Shown here piece after piece: positions 5,647-13,762 of a DNA stretch of 15,870 bases. A program made the translations under genes and the position numbers. Within the stretch, counting starts at the first letter, position 1; every line of letters starts with the position of its first letter. Under the pieces are notes generated by a model that saw nothing but the letters and a program-made list of their open reading frames with translations, was not told the DNA's origin and did no database searches. This stretch comes from Chitinophaga pinensis. GTDB lineage: Bacteria > Bacteroidota > Bacteroidia > UKL13-3. The stretch lies in NCBI GenBank assembly GCA_945875195.1, contig CAMCJW010000033.1, forward strand, positions 1 to 15,870. Reading direction: 5' to 3'.

Positions 5647-7149
5647 ATGCATTTTAACCGATATTTTTTATTCATTTTTGCCATATTGGGTTTGGCAGCC
5701 TGCAAAAAAGGCTTTGAAGGAACTAAAAATCCAGTGCCCGCTCCAGAAACTTTTATGGTGGTTGATTCTATATTCAGAACTGGCGAAAATAGACTTACCA
5801 CCTCCGTAGATGCCTATTGGTGGGGAAATTCAACTGGTGGTTTTATAGCAGGATATGAGGTTTCAACGGATAACATGTTGAGCTGGCAATTTACCAAGAG
5901 CCAAGACAGTACTTTTTTACTTAAAATACCTCCTGGTCAAGACAGTGCAGATATTGTAATTTACATCCGCGCGGTTGACAATTTGGGTCAAAAAGACCCT
6001 AGTCCGGCCTCTACTTTGTATCCCATAAAAAACTCAAGGCCTGACGTAAAATTTATTTTTTCGCAACCCATTGGAGGCATTGCTTCTCAAAATCCAAGTA
6101 TTGTTTTTCCAGTATTAAAATACACCATTTTTGGTACTGATCCAGACGGGAATGAAGACATAAAAGGCTATGAATTGTATTTAAATGATACCAATGCCAC
6201 CCCTTATTCTTTACCAGCAAATACGAGTTCATTTTTGTTACAATCTAATAGTCCCAAGGCAGATTCTAGCGCATGTATGGTGTATGTTAATGGCAGCAAT
6301 AACGCACTATCAAAGTCTATCTCAGGATTAAAACACAATGCCGCTAATATCATTTATATCAGGGTAATTGACAATGCCTTAAGTAAGTCGGTATACATTG
6401 CCACCCCTGCCATTTGGGTGAAAAAAGTAAGCTCAGATATTTTGCTGTTGAATGGTTATAGCAGCAATAAATTCTTTGTGCAAAACTTTTATACCGCCAA
6501 TTTAAAAGCAAATGGCATCAGTAAATTTGATACCCTACAAGCTACCGAAATTGTAAATGATAATTACACCCAGTTACAACCCGATTTTCAAACACAAGCC
6601 AAAACTTTTGCCTTGTTTAAAAAGATGCTTTGGTTTGGAGATAATGCCAGTTTTATGTTGTCGTTTGGACAAAGATCTACCACCGATTTTTTTAACAATG
6701 GCGGTGCATTGTTTATGGCAGTGGCTATTAATTCTAGTTTCGACCCATTGTCAAATTTCCTAGATTGGACGCCCATCAGGAGCTTGATTAATCCGCCATC
6801 AGGTTCCATTTTTAGGGTGAATATCAATGCCATTGTTAACCCGGTTAATCCAACTTGGCCAAACATTAAATCTACAGCAATTATTGCGAGTGCACGACCA
6901 TTTGAAATATCTTATAACACCCCAAGTATAGCTTATGATTCATTGTACTTTAATGGTATCATTGAAAGCAAAACAGGCCAATCGCCCATAGATTGGAAGG
7001 GTGTGTCTACTTTGATGGCAAAACGATATACAGTTAGTAATCAAAAAACAAACTTTATTATTAGCAGTATTCCACTCGAAAGATTCAACGGTTTAACTAA
7101 TTGTGACACCCTCTTCAATAAAATATTTATTGACGAATTGGGCTTTTGA
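5647..7149 (+). CDS. Uncharacterised lipoprotein with fibronectin-like modules
   Basis: The 500-residue protein begins with a lipoprotein signal peptide. The hydrophobic core FLFIFAILG leads to the lipobox LAAC, with the lipidated Cys at residue 19 followed by KK, so it should be anchored in an outer or inner membrane leaflet. I chose ATG 5647 over the GTG three bases upstream. Residues about 32-128 look like a fibronectin type III-like module (GFIAGYEVSTDN, then IYIRAVDNLGQKDPSPAS). About 134-258 repeats that plan (GTDPDGNEDIKGYELYL, then IYIRVIDNALSK). From about 263, an alpha/beta-looking C-terminal part has DILLLNGYSSNKFF and later KMLWFGD with FFNNGGALFMAV (346-357), reminiscent of class I amidotransferase-like folds, but no catalytic triad can be assigned. 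Its stop codon overlaps the purN start. The function is unknown. Confidence 0.75.
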   Translation: MHFNRYFLFIFAILGLAACKKGFEGTKNPVPAPETFMVVDSIFRTGENRLTTSVDAYWWGNSTGGFIAGYEVSTDNMLSWQFTKSQDSTFLLKIPPGQDSADIVIYIRAVDNLGQKDPSPASTLYPIKNSRPDVKFIFSQPIGGIASQNPSIVFPVLKYTIFGTDPDGNEDIKGYELYLNDTNATPYSLPANTSSFLLQSNSPKADSSACMVYVNGSNNALSKSISGLKHNAANIIYIRVIDNALSKSVYIATPAIWVKKVSSDILLLNGYSSNKFFVQNFYTANLKANGISKFDTLQATEIVNDNYTQLQPDFQTQAKTFALFKKMLWFGDNASFMLSFGQRSTTDFFNNGGALFMAVAINSSFDPLSNFLDWTPIRSLINPPSGSIFRVNINAIVNPVNPTWPNIKSTAIIASARPFEISYNTPSIAYDSLYFNGIIESKTGQSPIDWKGVSTLMAKRYTVSNQKTNFIISSIPLERFNGLTNCDTLFNKIFIDELGF

Positions 7150-7727
7150 TGAAAAAAAAACTGATCATATTTGCAAGTGGCAGCGGCAGCAATGCCGTAA
7201 ATGTTTGCCAAAACTTTAAGCATCACCCAGAAATAGAAGTAGCAGCCATTTTTTGTAATAAGCCAAATGCTGGGGTGATCCCAAAGATGATGGCATTGAA
7301 CATACCTGTAGTTATTTTTAATAAAGAAGATTTTTTAAAGGAGGATTATTTCTTATCACTACTCAATAAATACAATCCAACCATTATAGCTTTGTTAGGT
7401 TTTTTATGGAAAGTTCCGTCATTTTTGGTTCGAACCTACCCAAATAAAATAGTGAATTTACACCCTGCTTTGTTACCAAAATTTGGAGGAAAAGGAATGT
7501 ATGGCCATTATGTTCATGAGGCTGTAAAAGCAGCTGGAGAAGCGCAAACAGGCATTACCCTGCATTGGGTAAATGAGCATTACGATGAAGGCAATACCAT
7601 TGCTCAATTTTCGTGCGATTTATTGCCAAGTGATACAGTTGAAAACATATCAGAAAAAATTCATGAATTGGAACAAAAATTTGTTCCCTCTGTGATTGAA
7701 AAAATCATGAATGGTGAATTGAGGTAA
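7149..7727 (+). CDS. purN: Phosphoribosylglycinamide formyltransferase
   Basis: PurN transfers a formyl group from 10-formyltetrahydrofolate to glycinamide ribonucleotide, the third step of de novo purine synthesis. The 192-residue length fits the single-domain enzyme. Motifs include the phosphate-binding FASGSGSN (8-15), GFLWKVP (84-90), NLHPALLP (103-110) with the catalytic-type Asn103 and His105, and YDEGNTIAQ with Asp146. The ATG at 7149 overlaps the lipoprotein stop by one base (TGATG), pointing to translational coupling. A TTG codon at 7146 is in frame but is a poorer start. purH, which acts later in the same pathway, follows after 88 bp and has its own promoter-like box. Confidence 0.93.
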   Translation: MKKKLIIFASGSGSNAVNVCQNFKHHPEIEVAAIFCNKPNAGVIPKMMALNIPVVIFNKEDFLKEDYFLSLLNKYNPTIIALLGFLWKVPSFLVRTYPNKIVNLHPALLPKFGGKGMYGHYVHEAVKAAGEAQTGITLHWVNEHYDEGNTIAQFSCDLLPSDTVENISEKIHELEQKFVPSVIEKIMNGELR

Positions 7728-7787
7728 TTGCTCAAAAAAATCTTTACATAAATCTTTTTCTTGTCCATATTATTCTAAAAGGTTCAT

Positions 7788-7795
7788 TACCTTTG
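7788..7795 (+). promoter_or_regulatory. Candidate -7 promoter element for purH
   Basis: TACCTTTG fits TAnnTTTG and ends 20 bp before the purH ATG, within the 10-mer ATTACCTTTG that is also present upstream of ribH. A possible -33 TTG at 7761-7763 is 24 bp away, longer than the usual 19, so the promoter is only partly canonical. No hairpin with a T run separates purN from purH, so read-through is also possible. Confidence 0.5.
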
Positions 7796-7815
7796 CAGCT
7801 CCTTTTATTACTCGC

Positions 7816-9342
7816 ATGACAAGTTCAGTTAAAATTTCAAACGCCTTAATTTCAGTATTTTATAAAGATGGGTTGGCGCCAATTGCCACCGCACTTCACA
7901 AACAAGGTGTAAATATATATTCTACAGGAGGAACTCAAGAGTTTTTAGAAAAAATGGGGATCCCGGTTTTTGCGGTTGAAAAGCTTACAGGTTACCCAAG
8001 TATTTTGGGAGGCAGGGTTAAAACATTGCATCCAAAAGTATTTGGTGGCATTTTAGCAAGAAGAGAAGAGGCGCAAGATTTAGCCGAAATTAAAGAGTTT
8101 GATATTCCTCTGTTTGATTTAGTAATGGTTGATTTGTACCCATTTGAAGAAACATTGGCAAGTACAACAGAAGAAAGCAAAATCATTGAAAAGATTGATA
8201 TTGGCGGTGTTTCCTTAATCAGGGCAGCAGCAAAAAACTTCAAACATTCTTTGATTGTTTCGCACACCAATCAATATGCAGAGTTGCATCAACTTTTAGA
8301 GGAGCAAGACGGAAGCACAAACATTGAACAAAGGAAAAGCTTTGCAGCAAAAGCATTTCAAGTTACCTCACATTATGATACTGCCATCTTTAATTACTTT
8401 AATAGTGGCCATAACTTACCAGCATTTAAAGTGAGTTACGACCATGGTACGGTTTTAAGGTATGGAGAAAATCCGCATCAGAAAGGATTCTTTTTTGGGC
8501 ATTTAAATAACTTCATGACCCAATTGCATGGCAAAGAGTTGAGTTATAATAACCTCTTAGATGTGGATGCTGCAGTAAATTTATTGGCAGATTTTACTGA
8601 ACCAACAGTGGCAGTAATTAAACATAACAATCCTTGTGGTGTAGCATCTAGAGACACTTTGTTAGCGGCTTGGAAAGATGCTTTGGCTGGAGATCCGGTA
8701 TCGGCCTTCGGTGGCATTATTATATTGAACCGCATAGTTGATTTGGCAACTGCAACCGAAATGGATAAGGTGTTTTTGGAGGTATTAATTGCGCCTGGGT
8801 ACGATGCGGAGGCATTGGAATTATTAAAGGGAAAGAAAAACCGCATCATATTGGTTCAAAAAGAAAAACTACCGAGCTCACAAACTGTGAGAACAGCTTT
8901 AAATGGCGTATTGGTTCAAGACAGAGACTTGGTAGTGTTAACTGCAGAAAACTTAACACCTGTAACCTCTCATTTGGCAAGTGAGGCAGAGATTGCTGAT
9001 TTGTTGTTTGCAAATAAAATTGTAAAACATACCAAATCTAATACCATTGTGTTGGCAAAAAATAAGCAATTGCTGGGAATAGGCTGTGGCCAAACATCTA
9101 GGGTAGATGCCTTAAAACATGCCATAGCAAAGGCAAAAGCATTTGGATTTAGCTTAGAAAATGTGGCCATGAGTAGTGATGCGTTTTTTCCATTTCCAGA
9201 TTGTGTGGAGATAGCAAAATTGGAAGGCATACATGCTGTTATACAGCCTGGGGGCTCAATTAAAGATGATGCATCGATTGCTTATTGTGAAAAAAATGGC
9301 ATGCCAATGTACTTGAGTGGTATCCGTCATTTTAAACATTGA
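7816..9342 (+). CDS. purH: Bifunctional AICAR transformylase/IMP cyclohydrolase
   Basis: PurH carries out the last two steps of IMP synthesis: formylation of AICAR with 10-formyltetrahydrofolate, then ring closure to IMP. The 508-residue length fits the two-domain enzyme. The N-terminal MGS-like cyclohydrolase domain shows YSTGGTQEFLE (35-45) and GRVKTLHPKVFGG (66-78). The transformylase domain has RYGENPHQK (215-223), YNNLLDVDAA (244-253), KHNNPCGVA (269-277) with the catalytic-type Lys-His pair, SDAFFPFPD (454-462) and QPGGSIKDD (477-485). The C-terminus SGIRHFKH is as expected for the family. All key motifs are intact. It is followed by mreB on the same strand after 164 bp, an adjacency I associate with Bacteroidetes. 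Confidence 0.97.
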   Translation: MTSSVKISNALISVFYKDGLAPIATALHKQGVNIYSTGGTQEFLEKMGIPVFAVEKLTGYPSILGGRVKTLHPKVFGGILARREEAQDLAEIKEFDIPLFDLVMVDLYPFEETLASTTEESKIIEKIDIGGVSLIRAAAKNFKHSLIVSHTNQYAELHQLLEEQDGSTNIEQRKSFAAKAFQVTSHYDTAIFNYFNSGHNLPAFKVSYDHGTVLRYGENPHQKGFFFGHLNNFMTQLHGKELSYNNLLDVDAAVNLLADFTEPTVAVIKHNNPCGVASRDTLLAAWKDALAGDPVSAFGGIIILNRIVDLATATEMDKVFLEVLIAPGYDAEALELLKGKKNRIILVQKEKLPSSQTVRTALNGVLVQDRDLVVLTAENLTPVTSHLASEAEIADLLFANKIVKHTKSNTIVLAKNKQLLGIGCGQTSRVDALKHAIAKAKAFGFSLENVAMSSDAFFPFPDCVEIAKLEGIHAVIQPGGSIKDDASIAYCEKNGMPMYLSGIRHFKH

Positions 9343-9461
9343 GAAAAAAAGGAAGCAGGTTTAAATTTTTAGTTTTAATCAAATCTGCTCAAAAATGATT
9401 GTCGTGTTGATAACCATTTGAAATTGAGGTAAAACTTTTCATTCTTTTATTTGAATAATTA

Positions 9462-9469
9462 TTATTTTG
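9462..9469 (+). promoter_or_regulatory. Weak -7-like element upstream of mreB
   Basis: TTATTTTG differs from TAnnTTTG at one position and lies 37 bp before the mreB ATG in a 164-bp gap after purH. No well-spaced -33 TTTG is seen. The surrounding DNA is AT-rich, so a chance match is quite possible. It is listed because the mre cluster needs a promoter and this is the best candidate nearby. Confidence 0.3.
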
Positions 9470-9506
9470 CAATGGGAATAACCCTTGCACCGGAAAGACA
9501 AGATTC

Positions 9507-10529
9507 ATGAGTTTATTTAGCTTTTTAACACAAGATTTAGCCATTGACCTGGGAACAGCCAATACGCTAATCATACATAAAGACCAAGTAGTAGTAGATG
9601 AACCATCTATTATTGCCGTAAACCGCAGAAACGGTAACGTAATCGCGGTTGGTAGTCAGGCACAACAAATGCATGGCAAAGTGCACGAAGATATCAAAAC
9701 AATTAGGCCTTTGAAGGATGGAGTAATTGCCGATTTTCAGGCTGCTGAGCACATGATAAGAGGCATGATAGACATGATACCTAAAACCAGTAAGTTGATT
9801 AAACCTCAACAGCGCATGGTAATTTGTATCCCATCTGGTATTACAGAAGTTGAAAAACGTGCTGTAAAAGACAGTGCAGAGCGCGCTGGGGCAAAAGAGG
9901 TTTACCTTATTCATGAACCAATGGCTGCGGCTATTGGTATTGGCATAGATGTGTTTGAACCAATGGGAAACATGATTATTGACATTGGTGGTGGAACAAC
10001 TGAAATTGCAGTTATTGCTCTGGCAGGTATTGTTTGCGACCAATCCATTCGTGTGGCAGGAGATGAATTTACAGAAGACATTTTAGATTACATGCGCAGG
10101 CAACATAACCTCTTGGTTGGTGAAAGAACAGCGGAAAGAATTAAAATTGAGGTTGGTTCAGCCTTGCCAGAACTAGAAAATCCACCACCTGATTTTGCAG
10201 TAAATGGGAGAGATTTAATGACTGGTATTCCTAAGCAAATTACTGTTAGTTATTCTGAAATTGCTTCTGCTTTGGACAAATCAATTTCTAAAATTGAAGA
10301 AGCCATTTTGCGCGCATTGGAATTAACTCCTCCAGAATTATCTGCTGATATTTATTCTACAGGCCTGTATTTAACAGGAGGAGGTGCATTGTTGAGGGGC
10401 TTAGATAAACGTATTGCCACCAAAACAAAATTACCTGTTCATGTTGCTGAAGACCCATTGAGAGCGGTAGTTCGCGGTACAGGTATGGCACTTAAAAACC
10501 TGAAGAATCACAAATTCTTAATGACATGA
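9507..10529 (+). CDS. mreB: Rod shape-determining actin homologue MreB
   Basis: MreB is a membrane-associated bacterial actin whose ATP-dependent filaments position the elongasome. The 340-residue length is typical. Actin-fold motifs are present in order: phosphate 1 LAIDLGTANTLI (11-22), the MreB sequence EPMAAAIGIGI (137-147), phosphate 2 IIDIGGGTTEIAVI (157-170), the AGDEFTEDIL region (184-193), and the adenosine motif LTGGGALLRGLD (289-300). The N-terminal MSLFSFLTQD is a plausible amphipathic membrane-binding segment. The ATG at 9507 sits at the usual distance from phosphate 1. It heads a cluster with mreC (52 bp downstream), mreD, mrdA and rodA. A long minus-strand ORF inside the gene is a shadow frame. 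Confidence 0.97.
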   Translation: MSLFSFLTQDLAIDLGTANTLIIHKDQVVVDEPSIIAVNRRNGNVIAVGSQAQQMHGKVHEDIKTIRPLKDGVIADFQAAEHMIRGMIDMIPKTSKLIKPQQRMVICIPSGITEVEKRAVKDSAERAGAKEVYLIHEPMAAAIGIGIDVFEPMGNMIIDIGGGTTEIAVIALAGIVCDQSIRVAGDEFTEDILDYMRRQHNLLVGERTAERIKIEVGSALPELENPPPDFAVNGRDLMTGIPKQITVSYSEIASALDKSISKIEEAILRALELTPPELSADIYSTGLYLTGGGALLRGLDKRIATKTKLPVHVAEDPLRAVVRGTGMALKNLKNHKFLMT

Positions 10530-10581
10530 ATTTAGACTTAGACATAGCGCTAAGTTGGATTTAATGAAGTAATACCCTTAT

Positions 10582-11415
10582 ATGAGAAACCTGATATTCT
10601 TTTTTTACAAGTACTACACATTTATCCTTTTCTTTTTTCTTGAACTTTTTTCGTTTGTGGTTTTGTATCAATATAACAATTACCAAAAAGCAAGTTTTCT
10701 AAATTTCACAGGGGGCATTTCTAGTTCATTTTATGAATCCATCAATAGCACAACCAATTATTTTGGCTTGCGAAATATCAACGATAGTTTGTTAGCTGAA
10801 AATGCCTCTTTGCGTTCGCAAATGATGAATGCTTATTACCAAAGTGGTACCACTCAAACTTCTATTAATGATACTGTTTACAAACAACAATATTCATACA
10901 TATCGGCCAACGTAGTAAACAACTCGGTAACCAAAAGAAACAATTATATTACCATTGATAAAGGTGCCATGCATGGCATTGAGCCCGATATGGGCGTTAT
11001 CAGTAGCAATGGGGTTGTGGGAATTGTTACCAGTGTTTCTTTGCACTTTGCAACCATTAGATCGGCTTTAAATGGCAATACAAAAATTAGTTGTATGTTA
11101 AAAAAGAACAATGCTTTTGGTTCTTTGGAATGGAATGGTGACGACCCAAAATTTTCTAGTTTGAAATATGTAAACAAGCATGTGCCAATTACCTCTAATG
11201 ATGAAGTTGTAACCAGTAATTATTCTACACTATTTCCAGAAGGCATACCTGTAGGACAGGTGTATTCCCATTCATTAGATGCTGGAGATAATTTTCATGT
11301 GATTAAAGTTAACTTGTATACCGATTTTTCTACTTTAAAAAATGTATATGTTATCAAAAATATTTTTAAAGATGAACAACAAACATTGGAGGGAAATTTA
11401 AAAGGTGGTAATTGA
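10582..11415 (+). CDS. mreC: Rod shape-determining protein MreC
   Basis: MreC is a bitopic scaffold that links cytosolic MreB to periplasmic PBP2 and helps activate it. The protein has 277 residues: a short N-terminus, one transmembrane helix at about residues 12-29 (YTFILFFFLELFSFVVLY), a helical, coiled-coil-prone stretch at about 64-85 (NINDSLLAENASLRSQMM), and a beta-rich periplasmic domain. In that domain I see NNYITIDKGAMHGI followed by PDMGVIS and GVVGIVT, and later the family-typical TLFPEGIPVGQV. The last 11 bases overlap mreD, consistent with coupled translation. The aromatic N-terminal segment is unusually Phe/Tyr-rich. The start at 10582 is the only ATG upstream of the membrane segment. 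Confidence 0.93.
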   Translation: MRNLIFFFYKYYTFILFFFLELFSFVVLYQYNNYQKASFLNFTGGISSSFYESINSTTNYFGLRNINDSLLAENASLRSQMMNAYYQSGTTQTSINDTVYKQQYSYISANVVNNSVTKRNNYITIDKGAMHGIEPDMGVISSNGVVGIVTSVSLHFATIRSALNGNTKISCMLKKNNAFGSLEWNGDDPKFSSLKYVNKHVPITSNDEVVTSNYSTLFPEGIPVGQVYSHSLDAGDNFHVIKVNLYTDFSTLKNVYVIKNIFKDEQQTLEGNLKGGN

Positions 11416-11920
11416 GCTGATAACATATATTGTTCGATTTTTATTGATCATTTTGATTCAATTATTGGTTGTCAACAACATAGAATTGAGCACCTATGTG
11501 AATCCATACATGTATATACTCTTTATACTAACCTTACCCATTTCTATGAAACCTTGGGTGGTGGTTTTAATCTCGTTTTTTACGGGCATGGTTATGGATA
11601 CATTTAGCAGTACTCCAGGATTACACATGGCAGCTACTGGTTTTATGGGTTATATAAGAGGATTCTATCTGCAATTTTCTTGCAGCAAAGAAGATTTTGC
11701 TGGTCGCATTGAACCATCTATTTCGAAAAAAGGTATTGTATGGTTTATAGTTTACATGACCATATTAACCTTGCTTCATCATGTGTTTTTATTTTATCTA
11801 GAAATTTATAGTTTCAAAGAATTCTTTAGAACTTTATGGAGAATTTTATCTAGTACTTTTTTCACGGTGCTAATTATTACTCTTGGTCAGTTATTATTTT
11901 ATAGGAACGCCAAAACCTAA
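11405..11920 (+). CDS. mreD: Rod shape-determining protein MreD
   Basis: MreD is a small polytopic membrane protein of the elongasome and a partner of MreC. The 171 residues contain about five hydrophobic segments, starting with FLLIILIQLLVV near 12-23 and YMYILFILTLPI near 35-46, then VVVLISFFTGMVMDTFSS, whose Gly-Met-x-x-Asp pattern (FTGMVMD) is typical of the family. The hydrophobic C-terminus is the last segment. The start is a GTG at 11405, which overlaps the mreC stop by 11 bases; no nearby ATG would keep the first helix. Its identity rests on topology, size and the position between mreC and mrdA more than on strong motifs. Confidence 0.85.
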   Translation: MVIELITYIVRFLLIILIQLLVVNNIELSTYVNPYMYILFILTLPISMKPWVVVLISFFTGMVMDTFSSTPGLHMAATGFMGYIRGFYLQFSCSKEDFAGRIEPSISKKGIVWFIVYMTILTLLHHVFLFYLEIYSFKEFFRTLWRILSSTFFTVLIITLGQLLFYRNAKT

Positions 11921-11923
11921 ACA

Positions 11924-13762
11924 ATGGATAACTTCGCCAAGCAAAGAACCCTACTGATTATTTTTATCAGTGTAGCGCTGATATACATAGCGCGCTTATT
12001 TTATATTCAGGTTGTAGATGATAGCTATGTGTTCTATGCACAAAACAATGTTTTACAAGAGCAAACCATTTACCCCGCCAGGGGATTAATTTACGATAGG
12101 GATGGAGAGCTTTTGGTATACAATGATGCCATTTATGATTTGTCTGTAACACCAGATCAGGTAAAGAATTTAGATACCTTATCATTTTGCAAGGTATTAA
12201 ACATTAGCAAAGAGGAGTTTTTAGCCACCTTTGCAAGATTAAAAAGGCAAAAGGGATATAGTCCTTGGAAGCCAATTGTTTTTCAACGTCAGATTACCAT
12301 ACCTACTTATGCGGCCTTCCAAGAAAAGCTATTCGATTTTCAAGGCTTTTTTGTAGAGGTACGAACAGACAGAAAATACAAACACAGCAACGCTGCTCAC
12401 GTTATGGGTTATATTGGTGAGGTTACTGATAGAGATATTGAGAAAAGTGACGGCTATTATAGAATGGGCGATTTCATTGGTATCAGTGGCGTGGAGAAGG
12501 TTTATGAAAAAGAATTGGGTGGTATAAAAGGTACAAGGTATGTTTTAGTTGATAGCAAAAACAGGACCCAAGGAAGGTATAAAAACGGTGAATTTGATAC
12601 AGCAGCTACTGCCGGACAAAACATTCATTTGAGCATCAATCAAAAGTTACAGGCATTAGGAGAAGACTTACTTATTGGCAAAATTGGAAGTGTAGTAGCC
12701 ATTGAACCTAAGACTGGTGAAGTACTGGCATTAGTGAGTTCTCCAACCTACGACCCAAATTTATTGGTAGGAAGAGAGAGAGGCAACAAATACATGGAGC
12801 TTTTAAAGGATCCAACTAAACCTTTGTTTAACCGACCAATTTCTGCCCCCTATCCGCCAGGTTCTATTTTTAAAATTATTATGAGTTTAATGGGGCAGCA
12901 AGAAAAGGTGCTGAACCCATCAACAACATATGGTTGCCACCATGGATATTTATTTGTTGGTTGCCACCCACATGGGTCGCCTTTGCAATTAAGGGGAGCC
13001 ATTGCCATCAGTTGCAATGCTTACTTTTGCCAAGTTTACCGCAGTGTAATCAACAATCCTAAATACAAACATGTAGAGGATGCCTATAATGAATTTTATA
13101 AGCACGCCTATAGTTTTGGCATGGGCCATGCCTTGGGTATTGATTTGTATGGTGAAGGTCAAGGGGTACTCAAAAAATCTACCTATTTTGATAAAATATA
13201 TGGCAGGTATAGGTGGCAAGCACTAACAACTATTTCTATGGGAATTGGACAAGGTGAGTTAGGCATTACGCCACTGCAAATGGCCAATGCAACAGCGGCA
13301 GTGGCCAACAGAGGTTATTATATTACACCACATATTGTAAAGAAAATAAACAACCACGCCAACCCAAATCCAGAATACAATACCAAGCATTGGACTACCG
13401 TAGATACTGCCTACTTCCCAATTGTAATTGAAGGCATGCAAGATGTGGTAGAGCATGGTACGGCTTATGTGGCAAGAATACCAGGCATTGTTGTTTGCGG
13501 AAAAACTGGAACGGCGCAAAACCCGCATGGCAAAGACCACTCTATCTTTTTTGCATTTGCGCCCAAAGACAATCCCAAAATTGCAATAGCTGTGGTAGTT
13601 GAAAATGCAGGTTTTGGCGCAACTTGGGCAGCTCCAATTGCTAGTTTAATGATGGAACAATATTTAACAGGAAAGCACGATACTAGAAAAGCATTGTTGG
13701 AAAGAATGTTAAAGGATAATAGAAAACCACTAAATGACAGTACAACAACCAAAGCCAAGTAG
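11924..13762 (+). CDS. mrdA: Penicillin-binding protein 2, elongasome transpeptidase
   Basis: PBP2 is a class B PBP that cross-links peptidoglycan during elongation with its partner RodA. The 612-residue protein has one N-terminal anchor (about 10-30, LLIIFISVALIYIARLFYI), then the non-catalytic pedestal domain with PARGLIYDRDGELL (51-64) and GISGVEKVYE (186-195). The transpeptidase domain has SIFK (S314 to K317, catalytic Ser314), SCN (363-365) and KTGT (527-530), all intact. Between SIFK and SCN lies a Cys/His-rich stretch (Cys338, His339, His340, Cys347, His348, His350) that may hold a metal. The gene starts 3 bp after mreD and overlaps rodA by 29 bp. The tail after about residue 588 is charged and low-complexity (STTTKAK). 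Confidence 0.96.
   Translation: MDNFAKQRTLLIIFISVALIYIARLFYIQVVDDSYVFYAQNNVLQEQTIYPARGLIYDRDGELLVYNDAIYDLSVTPDQVKNLDTLSFCKVLNISKEEFLATFARLKRQKGYSPWKPIVFQRQITIPTYAAFQEKLFDFQGFFVEVRTDRKYKHSNAAHVMGYIGEVTDRDIEKSDGYYRMGDFIGISGVEKVYEKELGGIKGTRYVLVDSKNRTQGRYKNGEFDTAATAGQNIHLSINQKLQALGEDLLIGKIGSVVAIEPKTGEVLALVSSPTYDPNLLVGRERGNKYMELLKDPTKPLFNRPISAPYPPGSIFKIIMSLMGQQEKVLNPSTTYGCHHGYLFVGCHPHGSPLQLRGAIAISCNAYFCQVYRSVINNPKYKHVEDAYNEFYKHAYSFGMGHALGIDLYGEGQGVLKKSTYFDKIYGRYRWQALTTISMGIGQGELGITPLQMANATAAVANRGYYITPHIVKKINNHANPNPEYNTKHWTTVDTAYFPIVIEGMQDVVEHGTAYVARIPGIVVCGKTGTAQNPHGKDHSIFFAFAPKDNPKIAIAVVVENAGFGATWAAPIASLMMEQYLTGKHDTRKALLERMLKDNRKPLNDSTTTKAK

Noticed and set aside
5644..5649. GTG at 5644 as the lipoprotein start
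   Set aside because: The ATG at 5647 is in frame, one codon later, and gives an equally good lipoprotein signal peptide.
7146..7151. TTG at 7146 as the purN start
   Set aside because: ATG 7149 forms the classic TGATG overlap with the upstream stop and places the glycine-rich motif at the usual distance from the N-terminus.
9354..9389. Possible terminator hairpin after purH (AGCAGGTTT / AAATCTGCT)
   Set aside because: The stem is 9 bp with one G-T pair, the loop is 18 nt, and no T run follows. It is too weak to call as a terminator.
9567..10043. 158-residue open frame on the minus strand inside mreB
   Set aside because: It lies fully antisense to a strongly conserved gene. The protein is rich in Cys, Asn, His and Phe with no motif, as expected from a shadow frame.
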